64,000 nucleotides of DNA from an uncultured Chthonomonas sp. (GCA_903859705.1 CAIONQ010000131.1:26771-90770), one strand, 5' to 3'; shown: positions 17,902 to 27,253, counted from the first letter of the stretch. The notes: generated by a model not told the origin, from the sequence alone. Numbers and translations are program-made.

Positions 17902-17930
17902 TTGACACAACACACCGAAAAAAGTATACT
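17902..17930 (+). promoter_or_regulatory. Sigma-70-type promoter of murA
   Basis: TTGACA at 17902-17907, 17-base spacer, TATACT at 17925-17930, placing the transcript start roughly 85 bases before the murA start codon. Confidence 0.88.
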
Positions 17931-18021
17931 TGATGCGTGATTTTAGGAATTTTAGAGCGCCACACACCACTACGAGAGCGCCCGTTTGGACCACGATTCC
18001 GGAGCAGGAAGGCAGCAGTAT

Positions 18022-19299
18022 TTGGATAAGATCATAATCCGGGGTGGTCTTGCACTGCACGGTGAAGTGCAGATTGGCGGCAGCAAGAACGATACAGTTG
18101 CCATCATGGCGGCCGCCCTGCTGGTACCCGGTAAAACGGTTCTCCACAATGTACCCCGCATCAGTGATGTTAACACTCTCAATGAGATTTTGCGCCTGCT
18201 TGGGGCGGAAGTAGCCTTCAGGGAAGACGGCGCACTTGAGATTGATGCAACCACACTGCGCACATCGGTAGCGCCCCAGGAGTTGGTGCGCCAGATGCGT
18301 GCCTCTTTCAACGTGCTTGGCGCGCTTCTCGCTCGCTTTGGTCATGCATCGGTTGCAATGCCTGGCGGATGCGACATCGGCTCTCGGCCGGTGAACTTCC
18401 ACGTACGTGGCCTGGAGCAACTCGGCTGTCATCTCACCCTGGAACACGGTATATACACGGGTGAGGTAGATCGCTTTCAGGGTGCAAGTATCAATCTGGA
18501 GTTCCCAAGTGCCGGCGCAACACAGCACCTGATGATTGCCGCAGCCAAAGCCAATGGCCGAACAATTATTACAAACTGTGCTGCTGAACCTGAAGTTGTG
18601 GACCTGGCGAACTTCCTGAATGCCAGCGGCGCAAAGATTGAGGGCGCGGGTTCAACACGCATCGTTATTGACGGTGTAGAGGAGATGCACCCGGCTGAGT
18701 TTAGCGTTATTCCAGACCGAATGCAGGCTGGAACCTTCGCGATTGCAGCCGCGATTACAGGCGGCGATGTGCTCATCAAGAACGCGGTTATTGAACACAT
18801 GCGCCCGGTGTTCGCCAAAATGGAGGAGGCAGGCGTTACTATCACGCAGGATAAGGCCGGCTGCCGAATACAGCGCACAGGCCGAGTCAATGCGGTTGAT
18901 ATTAAGACCATGCCGCATCCCGGGTTCCCAACAGACATGCAGCAGCCCTTTGTGGCGTTGTTATGCCTGGCAGACGGCGTATCTACGGTAACGGAAACCG
19001 TTTATGAAAGCCGATTCCGCTATACTACCGAACTTGTACGCATGGGCGCGGATATTCGAGTTGAGGACCGCACGGCCATTGTCCGCGGAGCAGAACGCCT
19101 TACCGGGGCGCCCGTAACCTGCACCGACCTCCGGGGAGGGGCCGCCGTGGTTGTGGCGGGCCTGGCCGCGGAGGGTGAAACGGTTATAGATAACCTGCAT
19201 CACCTCGATCGGGGCTACGAAGGCATAGTAGACCACCTCAAAGCCCTTGGCGCGGATGTTACCCGCACTGGCACAGAAACGACTACGGTTTCTGTTTGA
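18022..19299 (+). CDS. murA: UDP-N-acetylglucosamine 1-carboxyvinyltransferase MurA
   Basis: First committed step of peptidoglycan synthesis (PEP plus UDP-GlcNAc). Visible motifs are LDKIIIRGGLALHGEVQIGGSKN at the N-terminus, LVRQMRASFNVLGALLARFG, the catalytic-loop Cys in AMPGGCDIGSRPV, and GAATQHLMIAA-like and GFPTDMQQPFVALL segments. The Cys is retained, so fosfomycin sensitivity is expected from family knowledge. I prefer the TTG at 18022 because AGGAAGG lies nine bases upstream and the protein then starts where the family starts; the longer TTG start at 17986 adds 12 unmatched residues. It gives 425 residues. Confidence 0.94.
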   Translation: MDKIIIRGGLALHGEVQIGGSKNDTVAIMAAALLVPGKTVLHNVPRISDVNTLNEILRLLGAEVAFREDGALEIDATTLRTSVAPQELVRQMRASFNVLGALLARFGHASVAMPGGCDIGSRPVNFHVRGLEQLGCHLTLEHGIYTGEVDRFQGASINLEFPSAGATQHLMIAAAKANGRTIITNCAAEPEVVDLANFLNASGAKIEGAGSTRIVIDGVEEMHPAEFSVIPDRMQAGTFAIAAAITGGDVLIKNAVIEHMRPVFAKMEEAGVTITQDKAGCRIQRTGRVNAVDIKTMPHPGFPTDMQQPFVALLCLADGVSTVTETVYESRFRYTTELVRMGADIRVEDRTAIVRGAERLTGAPVTCTDLRGGAAVVVAGLAAEGETVIDNLHHLDRGYEGIVDHLKALGADVTRTGTETTTVSV

Positions 19300-19348
19300 T
19301 CTCTTTTTCTTGCGAGCATTCGCACAGAGCGAAGTTTAGGAGGGCTGC

Positions 19349-20353
19349 GTGTTCAGCTTAGTGCCGGAACTCGGGGTAGACCTGGGAACGGCGAATATTC
19401 TTGTTTATGTCAAAGACAAGGGAATTGTGCTGCGCGAACCATCTGTGGTTGCGATTAATAAGCACAGCAAAAGAATACTTGCTGTAGGAGAAGAAGCACG
19501 CCTGATGCTCGGCCGTACACCGGGCGACATCGTTGCTATCCGCCCAATGAGCGATGGTGTTATCGCAGACTACACTACTACCAAGAAGATGCTTGAGTAC
19601 CTGTTTCATAAGGTAGTTGGTAAGAAGCGCATCTTCAAACCACGTGTTCTGGTTTGTGTGCCATCTCAGGTTACAAGTGTAGAGCGGCGAGCTGTACGGC
19701 AAGCAGCCCTGGAAGCTGGCGCCAGCGAAGCACAAACTATTGAAGAGCCTATGGCGGCTGCAATTGGCGCGGGCCTACCCATTAACGCACCCGGCGGCAA
19801 TATGGTGGTGGATATTGGTGGTGGAACCACCGATATCGCTGTTATATCGTTGGAAGGTATTGTGGCAAGCGAGAGCCTGCGTGTTGCGGGCAACCGGATA
19901 GATGAGGTGATTGTACGCCACGTTAAAACGGCCTTTAACCTGATGATTGGCGACCGCACTGCGGAAGAGATTAAGGTTAAAATTGGCTCTGCATACCCGC
20001 TGGATGAAGAGCTGTGCCTCTCAGTTCGCGGTAGAGATATGCTTGCCGGCCTGCCCAAAACTGTGGAAGTGCGCTCCGAGGATATCCGAGAAGCACTGAT
20101 GGAACCGATTACAGCCATTGTTGAGAAGGTTAAGCGGGTTTTGGAACAGACACCGCCCGAGCTCTCAGCAGACATTATCGACCGCGGGATTGTTCTCACC
20201 GGCGGTGGTGCTATGCTCCGTGGGCTGGATCGGCTCATCTCTGCCGCAACAGGCATCCCCGTTTATGTAGCAGACGATCCACTATCTTGCGTGGCAATTG
20301 GAACCGGACGAGCGCTAAATGAGTATCGTGCAATAAGAGAGAGCGAATACTGA
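19349..20353 (+). CDS. mreB: Rod shape-determining protein MreB
   Basis: A bacterial actin: GVDLGTANILVYVKDKGIVLREPSVVAI at the N-terminus (phosphate 1), VCVPSQVTSVERRAV, IEEPMAAAIGAGL, VVDIGGGTTDIAVISL (phosphate 2) and GIVLTGGGAMLRGLD (adenosine motif). The start is GTG 19349 with TAGGAGGGC seven bases upstream. Length 334 is standard. It lies directly behind murA, so precursor synthesis and the elongation machinery are encoded together. No mreC/mreD follow, which is unusual but known. Confidence 0.96.
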   Translation: MFSLVPELGVDLGTANILVYVKDKGIVLREPSVVAINKHSKRILAVGEEARLMLGRTPGDIVAIRPMSDGVIADYTTTKKMLEYLFHKVVGKKRIFKPRVLVCVPSQVTSVERRAVRQAALEAGASEAQTIEEPMAAAIGAGLPINAPGGNMVVDIGGGTTDIAVISLEGIVASESLRVAGNRIDEVIVRHVKTAFNLMIGDRTAEEIKVKIGSAYPLDEELCLSVRGRDMLAGLPKTVEVRSEDIREALMEPITAIVEKVKRVLEQTPPELSADIIDRGIVLTGGGAMLRGLDRLISAATGIPVYVADDPLSCVAIGTGRALNEYRAIRESEY

Positions 20354-20403
20354 CTGAACTCGCCTGGCACCCGCCGCAAGTAAAGTCCTGGAGGGGTACT
20401 CCG

Positions 20404-21147
20404 ATGAAAGCTGAAAACAACCGAATGAATGCTTTTTGCTTGAAAATCGGAGTGCTCTCTGCATTTGCCGCACTCTTTTTAACTGCCAGAACAGAGTGTG
20501 CACTGGCACAACTTCCCTCCGATGTGCGCGCCAACCACTGGGCAGCATCTGCCGTAAAACAGGTTCTGGCCAATCATGTTATGCCAAATGGTTCCGACGG
20601 CCAGTTTCATGGCGAAGCACATGTTACACGGCAGGAAGCCGCCATTGCCCTTGCCACCCTTGCAAAGCAGATTGAAGGCGGCGGCTGGCATCTGGAAACT
20701 GCGAAGCCCCTTCCAGATAAGGTTGCTAAAGTTCTTAGCCAATCAGATTGGAAAACCCGGAAAGTAACCCGGTATGAAATGGCCTCTGCACTGGCACGCT
20801 TCGCTAACTATTTTGTTGCTGCCGTTTCGCGCCCGCAACCCGGTGCTAAAGACCTCGCGAAATCTAACGCTCTGCCTGAAAAAGTAACCATAGCAATACC
20901 GAAAAACGCGCCCGCATACTCTGCCCTGCAGTATCTGGCAGCTGGCCGTATGATAGGGCCCGGCTCCGATTTGCTGACAGCAAATACCAGCCTTATACAG
21001 GCGGCTGCATTAAGCAAAGGGATTGCGCAGGTGGCCGCAGGCCTGGTGGATAAGATGACGGAGCTCGGGCTGGATTCTTCTGGCAGTACTCCGGATTCCA
21101 GTTTCCATAATCGTAAAACGGCCTCCCCTGCCACGAACAAACCCTGA
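20404..21147 (+). CDS. Secreted SLH-domain protein
   Basis: A signal peptide (IGVLSAFAALFLTARTECALAQ) leads into an S-layer-homology-like unit: DVRANHWAASAVKQVLANHVMPN, then FHGEAHVTRQEAAIALATLAKQI, followed by two more degenerate units (VTRYEMASALARFANYF and APAYSALQYLAAGRMIGPG). SLH units anchor proteins to pyruvylated wall polymers. The C-terminal 40 residues are a Ser/Thr-rich tail. The start ATG is supported by TGGAGGGG eight bases upstream. It is probably transcribed with mreB 50 bases upstream. Confidence 0.82.
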   Translation: MKAENNRMNAFCLKIGVLSAFAALFLTARTECALAQLPSDVRANHWAASAVKQVLANHVMPNGSDGQFHGEAHVTRQEAAIALATLAKQIEGGGWHLETAKPLPDKVAKVLSQSDWKTRKVTRYEMASALARFANYFVAAVSRPQPGAKDLAKSNALPEKVTIAIPKNAPAYSALQYLAAGRMIGPGSDLLTANTSLIQAAALSKGIAQVAAGLVDKMTELGLDSSGSTPDSSFHNRKTASPATNKP

Positions 21148-21197
21148 CGCCAGATCAATAATCTCCGGTGCTGATAAATATAACTGGAAGGATTGCC

Positions 21198-21719
21198 ATG
21201 TCTCCCGCTCAAGAAGTGCGGTGTGGATGCCGGAAACGAGCCATAACAGGGCTGCGCTGCCAGCGCTGCGAAACTCCTATCTGCCCGGATTGCTCTAAGC
21301 CCGGGGCAGTGGGTTTTTTGTGCCGAAGCTGCGCAGCGGGTAGTAAATCTCCCCTTTATGATGTAACGCCTGCCCGCCTTTTGGCAGCAGCCGTTACAGG
21401 AATTGTAAGTGGTGTGGCAGGTGGTTGGCTACTGGCAACCCTGCCCCTTGGCGGATTGTTGATGCTTGTGGGCACCTACTTTTTAGGCAGTATAAGCGGG
21501 GAAATGGTTTTGCGGGCTGTAAGCCGAAAGCGTGGTGTCAGGCTGGAGATAATTGCTGGCTTTACCGTGGGGCTTGGGGTGTTGGCAGGTGGGATATTGC
21601 ACTCTTCCATGCTAATTGGTATGGAAGATGCCGGCGTCTCGCTAATGACAAATGGCCTGCCGATTGTGGGTGCTGCAATCGCTGGCTACGGTGCTTTCAG
21701 CCGCGTTCGCTTTCTCTGA
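21198..21719 (+). CDS. Membrane protein with N-terminal Cys-rich zinc-binding domain
   Basis: The first 45 residues carry eight Cys in pairs (CGCRKRAITGLRCQRC, ICPDC, FLCRSC), arranged like a B-box/zinc-ribbon. Three or four membrane helices follow (LLAAAVTGIVSGVAGGWLLA, LLMLVGTYFLGSISGEM, IIAGFTVGLGVLAGGIL). ATG 21198 has AAGGA eight bases upstream; the frame's earlier ATG at 21168 lacks one. Such proteins are widespread but of unknown role; the zinc domain faces the cytoplasm by prediction. Confidence 0.78.
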   Translation: MSPAQEVRCGCRKRAITGLRCQRCETPICPDCSKPGAVGFLCRSCAAGSKSPLYDVTPARLLAAAVTGIVSGVAGGWLLATLPLGGLLMLVGTYFLGSISGEMVLRAVSRKRGVRLEIIAGFTVGLGVLAGGILHSSMLIGMEDAGVSLMTNGLPIVGAAIAGYGAFSRVRFL

Positions 21720-21736
21720 TTCGCTTCAATTCATAT

Positions 21737-21777
21737 CTAAACAGGGTTGGCAGATTGTATCTGCCAACCCTGTTTAG
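21737..21777. terminator. Bidirectional terminator
   Basis: An 18-bp perfect stem (CTAAACAGGGTTGGCAGA and its complement) with a 5-base loop stands between convergent genes ending at 21719 (+) and 21815 (-). Flanking A/T-rich stretches serve both directions. Confidence 0.88.
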
Positions 21778-21814
21778 CGTTCGTTTTGGTTTATGAAAAC
21801 CAGCAGTACAGTTA

Positions 21815-22099
21815 TTACTGGCCGCCAGAGCCCGGAGAGCCACCGGAACCAGGGGCCCCACCACTCATGCCGCCACTGCTCATTCCGCCGGGCATTGGGT
21901 AGCTGCGGCTGCCGCCAGTATGCGGAGATTGCATGCTGCCATTTGCCATGCCGTGCTCTTTCATTTTTGCTGCCATATCGGTTGGTGTTGGGCCAGTAGC
22001 TTTCTTAGCGCCAAGCGCTTTGAAGCCAATAATTCCTACTAGTGCAACCACGGCAACCACTACAGCCGCCACAACACCCGGGCCAACGTTCTGTTTCAT
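21815..22099 (-). CDS. Small single-pass membrane protein with Gly/Ser/Met-rich tail
   Basis: Ninety-four residues: an N-terminal helix (VVAAVVVAVVALVGIIGFKAL) and a low-complexity tail of PGG, GGM and SGG units. Its start overlaps the stop of the upstream ASPIC/UnbV gene by four bases, so it is translated with it. No function is known to me; a small accessory or anchor for the exported FG-GAP protein is a guess. Confidence 0.7.
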   Translation of the reverse strand: MKQNVGPGVVAAVVVAVVALVGIIGFKALGAKKATGPTPTDMAAKMKEHGMANGSMQSPHTGGSRSYPMPGGMSSGGMSGGAPGSGGSPGSGGQ

Positions 22100-23877
22100 T
22101 TGCTTTTCACCTCATAGAATGGGGTACGGGGATCGGGCTTAGAGCCCTGCCCCTCGGTGATTAGGTATTGCCGGTCTGCCTGAAGGTTGTCCGCCCTATC
22201 GGTAGAGCCTCCTGGCCAGATGATTTCAATGTGTTCTGCCTGGTTTGCTGCACCAAGGCCGAACGTTAACTGGCGCTGGCTCTCGGATAGAAAGCTGCCA
22301 CCACTGTGTACGTACTGTGACTGTGTAACTCCGTTCGCAGTCACCTTCACCAGTGCGCCAATGCCATCGCGATTGGCCCTTACGCCTTCGAGGCGAAAGC
22401 GTATCCAGTGATTCTGGTTGTTTCTCTGGTTCCGGTAAAGCCGAAACTGCCCTCCGTTATCCACGAGGGCGATGTCCAGAGAACCATCGTTATCGAAATC
22501 TCCAGAGGCGGCACCACGGCCCACCACTTTATCGGTGAGGCCCAGTTTTTCGCCAATCTCTGTGAAGCCGGTACCCTTCTGGTTATGAAACACCATAGGG
22601 CGCTCTTTAAACGAGAGCATTGAGTTGTAAGTGGCCACTACATCATCGATGTACCCATCTGCAGTGAATGCATCCTGGTATCCATCCAGATCATAATCGA
22701 AGAAGAAAAGGCCAAATGTAAGGTACGGCAGACTCGGGCCAGCCAGCCCTGCCTGATGTGAGTTATCTGTAAACAGCACATCGGGCCCGGCGGGCCCATC
22801 GCGCTCAAACAGAGAGAGCCCTTCACCGGCAAAGTTACCTATCAATATAGAGAACTTGCCGTTATTGCGCCAATCTGCCACGTCAATGCCCATACCCGCT
22901 TTGTAGTGGCCAACTTCACCGGTGGCAATGCCAGATTCCACACCCTTTTCGGCGAAGTGCTTGCCACCCTCATTCATCAGCAAGAAGTTAGCCCACGTAT
23001 CGTTTGTAATGGCGATATCTATAAAGCCATCGCCATTAAAATCGGCAATACCAATACCGAAAGATTTGCCGAGGGCAATATCGAGGAGGCCCATTTCGCG
23101 GGTTACATCCTTAAAACGCCCATTGCCTTCGTTATGGTACAGAGTTAAATGGGAGCCTTCAAATGTGTTGGGTGGGCAGTATCCGCGTATGCCATTGTGC
23201 CCACACCACTGGTTAAGTTCCGGGCTCCATTTAACGTACTGGCACACCAGCAGATCCAGCTTGCCATCGTTGTCGTAATCTATCCAGCCTGCTGTGGCGC
23301 TCCATTTCCACTTTAGCGGAAGGTTGGCTACAGGCTTCCCCTCCACACCTGCCGTGGGAGTAACATCGGTAAATGTGCCGTTGCCATTGTTATGGTAAAG
23401 GTGGTTGGCCCCGATGGCAGTAATGTACAGATCCTCAAAGCCATCATTATCGTAGTCGCCTACCGCCACTCCCATTCCGTACATTTCAACTGCAAGCCCG
23501 GCCTGGCTGGTAACATCGGTAAACGTGCCATTCTTGTTGTTATGATAAAGATGCATGGTGGTGTGGCGAGGCTTATCACCTGGCCAATTTGTGCCGTTTA
23601 CAATAAGCACATCCTGCCAACCATCGTTATCATAATCCAGAAAGGCAACGCCAGAACCTACTGTTTCCGGCATGTTCTTCTTGCCTGCGGCACCATTCTC
23701 ATGGGTGAAGTTAATCCCAACAGACTGGGATACTTCTTTAAACGTTACACTTAACGCAGTATCTGCTGCGGTGCCGTTACCCGGTTTTTGTTCCGCGGAT
23801 TGGCGATGCGTACAGCCTGCAAATAGCATTAGCAGCACAGGTAGCAGTATCGCCTTGTTATAATTAGAGCAGCTCAT
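22096..23877 (-). CDS. FG-GAP/VCBS repeat lipoprotein with ASPIC/UnbV domain
   Basis: A lipoprotein signal (LLPVLLMLFAGC, lipidated Cys about residue 22) precedes several FG-GAP beta-propeller repeats with calcium-binding DYDNDGxxD loops (DYDNDGWQD, DYDNDGFED, DYDNDGKLD, DFNGDGFID, DYDLDGYQD, DFDNDGSLD). The C-terminal 80 residues form an ASPIC/UnbV domain (SGGSFLSESQRQLTFGLG, VEIIWPGG-like). This is the CRTAC1-type architecture of secreted proteins. It sits between a TPR gene upstream and a small membrane protein gene, an arrangement suggesting a common exported complex. Confidence 0.93.
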   Translation of the reverse strand: MSCSNYNKAILLPVLLMLFAGCTHRQSAEQKPGNGTAADTALSVTFKEVSQSVGINFTHENGAAGKKNMPETVGSGVAFLDYDNDGWQDVLIVNGTNWPGDKPRHTTMHLYHNNKNGTFTDVTSQAGLAVEMYGMGVAVGDYDNDGFEDLYITAIGANHLYHNNGNGTFTDVTPTAGVEGKPVANLPLKWKWSATAGWIDYDNDGKLDLLVCQYVKWSPELNQWCGHNGIRGYCPPNTFEGSHLTLYHNEGNGRFKDVTREMGLLDIALGKSFGIGIADFNGDGFIDIAITNDTWANFLLMNEGGKHFAEKGVESGIATGEVGHYKAGMGIDVADWRNNGKFSILIGNFAGEGLSLFERDGPAGPDVLFTDNSHQAGLAGPSLPYLTFGLFFFDYDLDGYQDAFTADGYIDDVVATYNSMLSFKERPMVFHNQKGTGFTEIGEKLGLTDKVVGRGAASGDFDNDGSLDIALVDNGGQFRLYRNQRNNQNHWIRFRLEGVRANRDGIGALVKVTANGVTQSQYVHSGGSFLSESQRQLTFGLGAANQAEHIEIIWPGGSTDRADNLQADRQYLITEGQGSKPDPRTPFYEVKSK

Positions 23878-23905
23878 AGAGATCGATTAGTTCTTGCCGG
23901 TGGCG

Positions 23906-25867
23906 CTACTCTGGCGCCTGGCCAAGCAGCCCTTCCAGCTTCTTTATCTTAGCTTTGGTATCAGCACTGCCAGGTTGCAGGGTGAGTGCTTGCCGGTAGT
24001 AAAGCATAGCATCTGAGTAGTTGCCAGATTGCTCAAGAAACTCGCCCATTGCCTTCTGGGCAGATGGATCCTTCTTCCGCGCACGAGATTGCGTTGCCAG
24101 GGTTTTCTGTTTGAGATCGAAATCCACATACTTGTGGTAGAGCTCAAACATGCGGTCGCTACCCTGCTTGTTTCCCATCTTCGCGTAAACTCGCCCAAGT
24201 TCCTGGTAAGTGGCGCCATCTCCTGGTAATAGATCCAGCGCATGCTCAAGGCTTCGTGCGGCTCGCCGAAGGTCTCCCTTTGCGGCATATGCAATGCCAA
24301 TTCGCTGATATCCGATGACTTCATACCGATCGAGTTTCATCACGGTCTTAAATTCATCTATCGCCTTATCCAGGCGGCCACCTTCATTGCGGCGCTCCAT
24401 GTAAAGCTCACCAAGAGTGGCATGGTAGGAAACCGAGGCAGGTTTGAGTTTGATAGCTTCCTGAATGTAGGTTTCTGCCAGGTCTCTCATTCCCTGCTTA
24501 TCGGCAACATCGCTGAGTTGCTTGTAGATCGTTGCCGAATTCTTCGGGTTCTTCGTTAGCGCTCGCTTCAGCAGGCGGTTCTGTTCATCCGGAAGATCTG
24601 CCGAACCATAGGCACCCGCCATGGTAACATCATCTTCTGCAGTTGCGGATGCAGTAACATCCTGCATAGCAGCAACATAGTCCTTCATGCGGTTCATATC
24701 ACGGTAGGCGGCGGCCTCGGCAGCTCGTGCTCGGCGCTTCCACTCCGGATCCTGTTTCGCTTCGCCTGCGTATTTCAGCTGCGCAGTAAAGTCTTCCCGC
24801 GCGGCAGCGGCAACGCTGCGCCAATATGCCGCGGCAGATTTCTTGCCCAGCTTCTCATACGCAAATGCGGTTGCAGCAGCGGCACCGGCATCGCTCAAAT
24901 CGGAAAGTGCAATCTTTTGCAGCGCAATAACACAGTGCGTGTAGTCTTTTCGCCTATCATAGGCTTCGGCAAGCCGTGAGTAAGCGTTCATCATCGATGG
25001 ATCCAGCGCCAGGCATTTCTGCCACTGCACCATGGCATCTGGCTCACGGCCTGCGGCGATCAGTGCCATTCCATAGGAGTAGTGGATGGCAACCTCAGTG
25101 GGAGCGATCGAGAGAGCCTTCTCCAGGCGCTTTATTGCTTCAGGATACTGTTTGCGTGATACAAGGATCTCACCAGATACAGCATAGCCCTCCGGGCGAT
25201 CTGGTGCAACTCGCATCAGGTCTTCCGCCATCTTCATGGCGTGATCAAGATCTGCCTCGCTCAAGAAATAATAAAGCAGTTGCTCTATAGAGGCAATGCC
25301 TGTGGCGGATCCATCGCTATCCAGGCCAGGATGCCTGTTTAGAAAGCCCACCATAACTTCAGACGCTTCTTTGCGTCGATTTTCAGCATCGTAAACATCA
25401 GCAAGCTGTCCTGCGGCCTTAATACTGTCTGGCAGCAAACGAACAGCTTTTTCCATCTCTGTTCGGGCTTCATCAAAATGCCCCAGGAAAACGAGAGCCC
25501 GCCCCATTGGCAACAGAAATTCTGTTTCGTTCGCGCCGAGTGCTCGCGCAGAAGAGAACCTACGAACCGAATCCGTGTAGTACCCTGCCACAACATCAAG
25601 TTTACCGAGTTCAACATAGGCCTCAACATCGGATGGATCATGCTCAGCGCGATCCGACCAATACTTCATCTTAACCTGTAAAGAAGCTTTTGCCGGTGGA
25701 AGAGGAGGGCGAGACAACAGTATGCGGCGAGTAATTGGCAGGGCGATGGCAGCAACGCCAAGCACCGCTAGGAGTGGAATAAGGCGCCTGCTTTGTGAAG
25801 GCGCTCCCTTCGTTTCCCCGGTGCCTCCTGCCGATTGGCCGGCCCGAGGGCTGGAGTTGGAGCTCAT
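23906..25867 (-). CDS. Membrane-anchored TPR-repeat protein
   Basis: A short cytoplasmic N-terminus and one helix (LIPLLAVLGVAAIALPIT) are followed by about 12-14 tetratricopeptide repeats filling the remaining 600 residues (for example YVELGKLDVVAGYYTDSVRR, YAVSGEILVSRKQYPEAIKR, YQRIGIAYAAKGDLRRAARS, YQELGRVYAKMGNKQGSDRM). It lies 28 bases before the FG-GAP lipoprotein gene on the same strand, a pairing often seen, so it probably scaffolds that protein. ATG 25867 is the only plausible start. Confidence 0.92.
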   Translation of the reverse strand: MSSNSSPRAGQSAGGTGETKGAPSQSRRLIPLLAVLGVAAIALPITRRILLSRPPLPPAKASLQVKMKYWSDRAEHDPSDVEAYVELGKLDVVAGYYTDSVRRFSSARALGANETEFLLPMGRALVFLGHFDEARTEMEKAVRLLPDSIKAAGQLADVYDAENRRKEASEVMVGFLNRHPGLDSDGSATGIASIEQLLYYFLSEADLDHAMKMAEDLMRVAPDRPEGYAVSGEILVSRKQYPEAIKRLEKALSIAPTEVAIHYSYGMALIAAGREPDAMVQWQKCLALDPSMMNAYSRLAEAYDRRKDYTHCVIALQKIALSDLSDAGAAAATAFAYEKLGKKSAAAYWRSVAAAAREDFTAQLKYAGEAKQDPEWKRRARAAEAAAYRDMNRMKDYVAAMQDVTASATAEDDVTMAGAYGSADLPDEQNRLLKRALTKNPKNSATIYKQLSDVADKQGMRDLAETYIQEAIKLKPASVSYHATLGELYMERRNEGGRLDKAIDEFKTVMKLDRYEVIGYQRIGIAYAAKGDLRRAARSLEHALDLLPGDGATYQELGRVYAKMGNKQGSDRMFELYHKYVDFDLKQKTLATQSRARKKDPSAQKAMGEFLEQSGNYSDAMLYYRQALTLQPGSADTKAKIKKLEGLLGQAPE

Positions 25868-25927
25868 AAGTACAACCTGTTAAACTGCGGAATACAAAAT
25901 AGGGAGAAACGGATTAGATAAACATTA

Positions 25928-25976
25928 AAAAAAGTCCCTCGCTATCGCCACAGATAGTGCGACGAAAGCGAGGAAC
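25928..25976 (-). terminator. Terminator of the prepilin gene
   Basis: On the minus strand CCTCGCT pairs with AGCGAGG (extended by TCG/CGA after one mismatch), followed by a run of seven T. It begins about 15 bases after the prepilin stop. Confidence 0.85.
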
Positions 25977-25990
25977 TTAATTTTGCGTAA

Positions 25991-26848
25991 TTACTGACCG
26001 CCGAGGTTTGCGCCGCGGACGCCGACCTGACCGAAGTGATCGTTCGGGCCGTTCCACTGCGGTTTCTGGTTTCGGTTGAGCCAGTACTGGCTGAGCTTAA
26101 TGGCCTTGGCGTGGCCATCAAAGAAGGTTACGTTGCACATGCCGGAGTGGCGCGGGTAGGGCATCGGATAGCTATCCGAACCGCCGCCCCAGTTGGCGCG
26201 ATCTTCGTTGAAGAAGTTGCCGCCGGTAGACATGCTGGTGTACTTGGCCTTCTGATTGTCCGGGTCAGCGTCAAACTCCAGGTAACCCTGGCGTCCGCCG
26301 TCCCATGCCTGCCAGCCACCCGTGGTGCCAGCATCATAAACAGAACCGGCATCAGCAAAGTGAACAGAGAAAGCTGGTGAATTGATCTGCGAAAGGCGGA
26401 CCGTACCAGTGTCCCATGCAGACATCATGTCGTTCTCGCAGAGGGTGCCGCCAACGCGGTGATTCTGCGGATCGTTCGGCCAGTTCGGGCCGCCATCTGT
26501 TGGGGCATCCGGGCAGGTGGTTATATTGTAGTTCTTGAGATAAGGCTGAATGCGCTCCGGCCAGAAGCGAACCCAATCACGAACCTGACCGTTGTAGCTG
26601 CCTACATCACCATCGGTGAGGTTAAGCCATTCTGGCAGTACCTGCTCGTCATAGTCCTGTGAATACATGAGTGAACCGGTACCGCACTCTTTCAGGTTAG
26701 ACAAACAGGATATTGCCCTGGCCTTCTCACGGGCCTGTGCGAACACAGGGAAGAGAATTGCAGCAAGTATCGCAATAATTGCGATCACCACGAGGAGCTC
26801 GATAAGAGTAAAACCCGAGGCTTTCCCGCGCGGAGTGTGTTGCTTCAT
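25991..26848 (-). CDS. Type IV prepilin-like protein with H-X9-DG C-terminus
   Basis: The prepilin peptidase site is [21 protein letters not shown] (Gly12/Phe13, Glu5 of the mature chain), then [22 protein letters not shown] and YSQDYDEQ. The C-terminus has [17 protein letters not shown], the H-x9-DG motif. This is the DUF1559-like pseudopilin class that is multiplied in Armatimonadota and Planctomycetota. The ATG at 26848 with AAGGAG upstream is chosen over the long frame to 27022. It has its own promoter and terminator. Pilus subunit or surface display are both possible. Confidence 0.93.
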   Translation of the reverse strand: MKQHTPRGKASGFTLIELLVVIAIIAILAAILFPVFAQAREKARAISCLSNLKECGTGSLMYSQDYDEQVLPEWLNLTDGDVGSYNGQVRDWVRFWPERIQPYLKNYNITTCPDAPTDGGPNWPNDPQNHRVGGTLCENDMMSAWDTGTVRLSQINSPAFSVHFADAGSVYDAGTTGGWQAWDGGRQGYLEFDADPDNQKAKYTSMSTGGNFFNEDRANWGGGSDSYPMPYPRHSGMCNVTFFDGHAKAIKLSQYWLNRNQKPQWNGPNDHFGQVGVRGANLGGQ

Positions 26849-26971
26849 TGGCACAGTCTCCTTGAACAATCTATCGTTGTTCTCTCGTCGGACATCAGAA
26901 CCATCCAGCCCAAACCATCCGGAGTAGACAGGAGTGCCTTTGGAATGGAAGGAAGATAGGATAGCAAGACA

Positions 26972-27001
26972 ATTATAAAAGAACTTTAATCTTAATGTCA
27001 A
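26972..27001 (-). promoter_or_regulatory. Promoter of the prepilin gene
   Basis: Minus strand TTGACA (27001-26996), an 18-base spacer and perfect TATAAT (26977-26972). The leader to the start codon is about 115 bases. Confidence 0.85.
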
Positions 27002-27112
27002 GCAACCAGATAGGGCTGACAATGCAATTTGTTGGCACAGACCAGGCTATATCTACCCACTTGCGAGTACGAAATCAACAAATGTGCCAGTTAATAGCCA
27101 CTAATCGCGCGC

Positions 27113-27136
27113 AAAATTGACATTTCTGTCAATTTT
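27113..27136. promoter_or_regulatory. Perfect 10-bp inverted repeat in a 650-bp AT-rich intergenic region
   Basis: AAAATTGACA and TGTCAATTTT flank a TTTC loop, with an extra TGTCAATT just downstream. It lies between divergent prepilin and peroxiredoxin genes (26849-27501 holds no gene) and could be an operator or a small terminator. Confidence 0.45.
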
Positions 27137-27253
27137 GTCAATTCCAGGTGTCATTCTTGCCTGATTACGCTGCAATGTACGTTAAATCTGTCCACAAAGA
27201 AACTTATAAATTTTTTATTATTTAATAAGGTTTTCTAAATAAACTCACGTACA

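Noticed and set aside
17851..18528. 225-codon minus-strand frame over the murA 5' end and promoter
   Set aside because: It is antisense to MurA's conserved N-terminus and has no domain signature.
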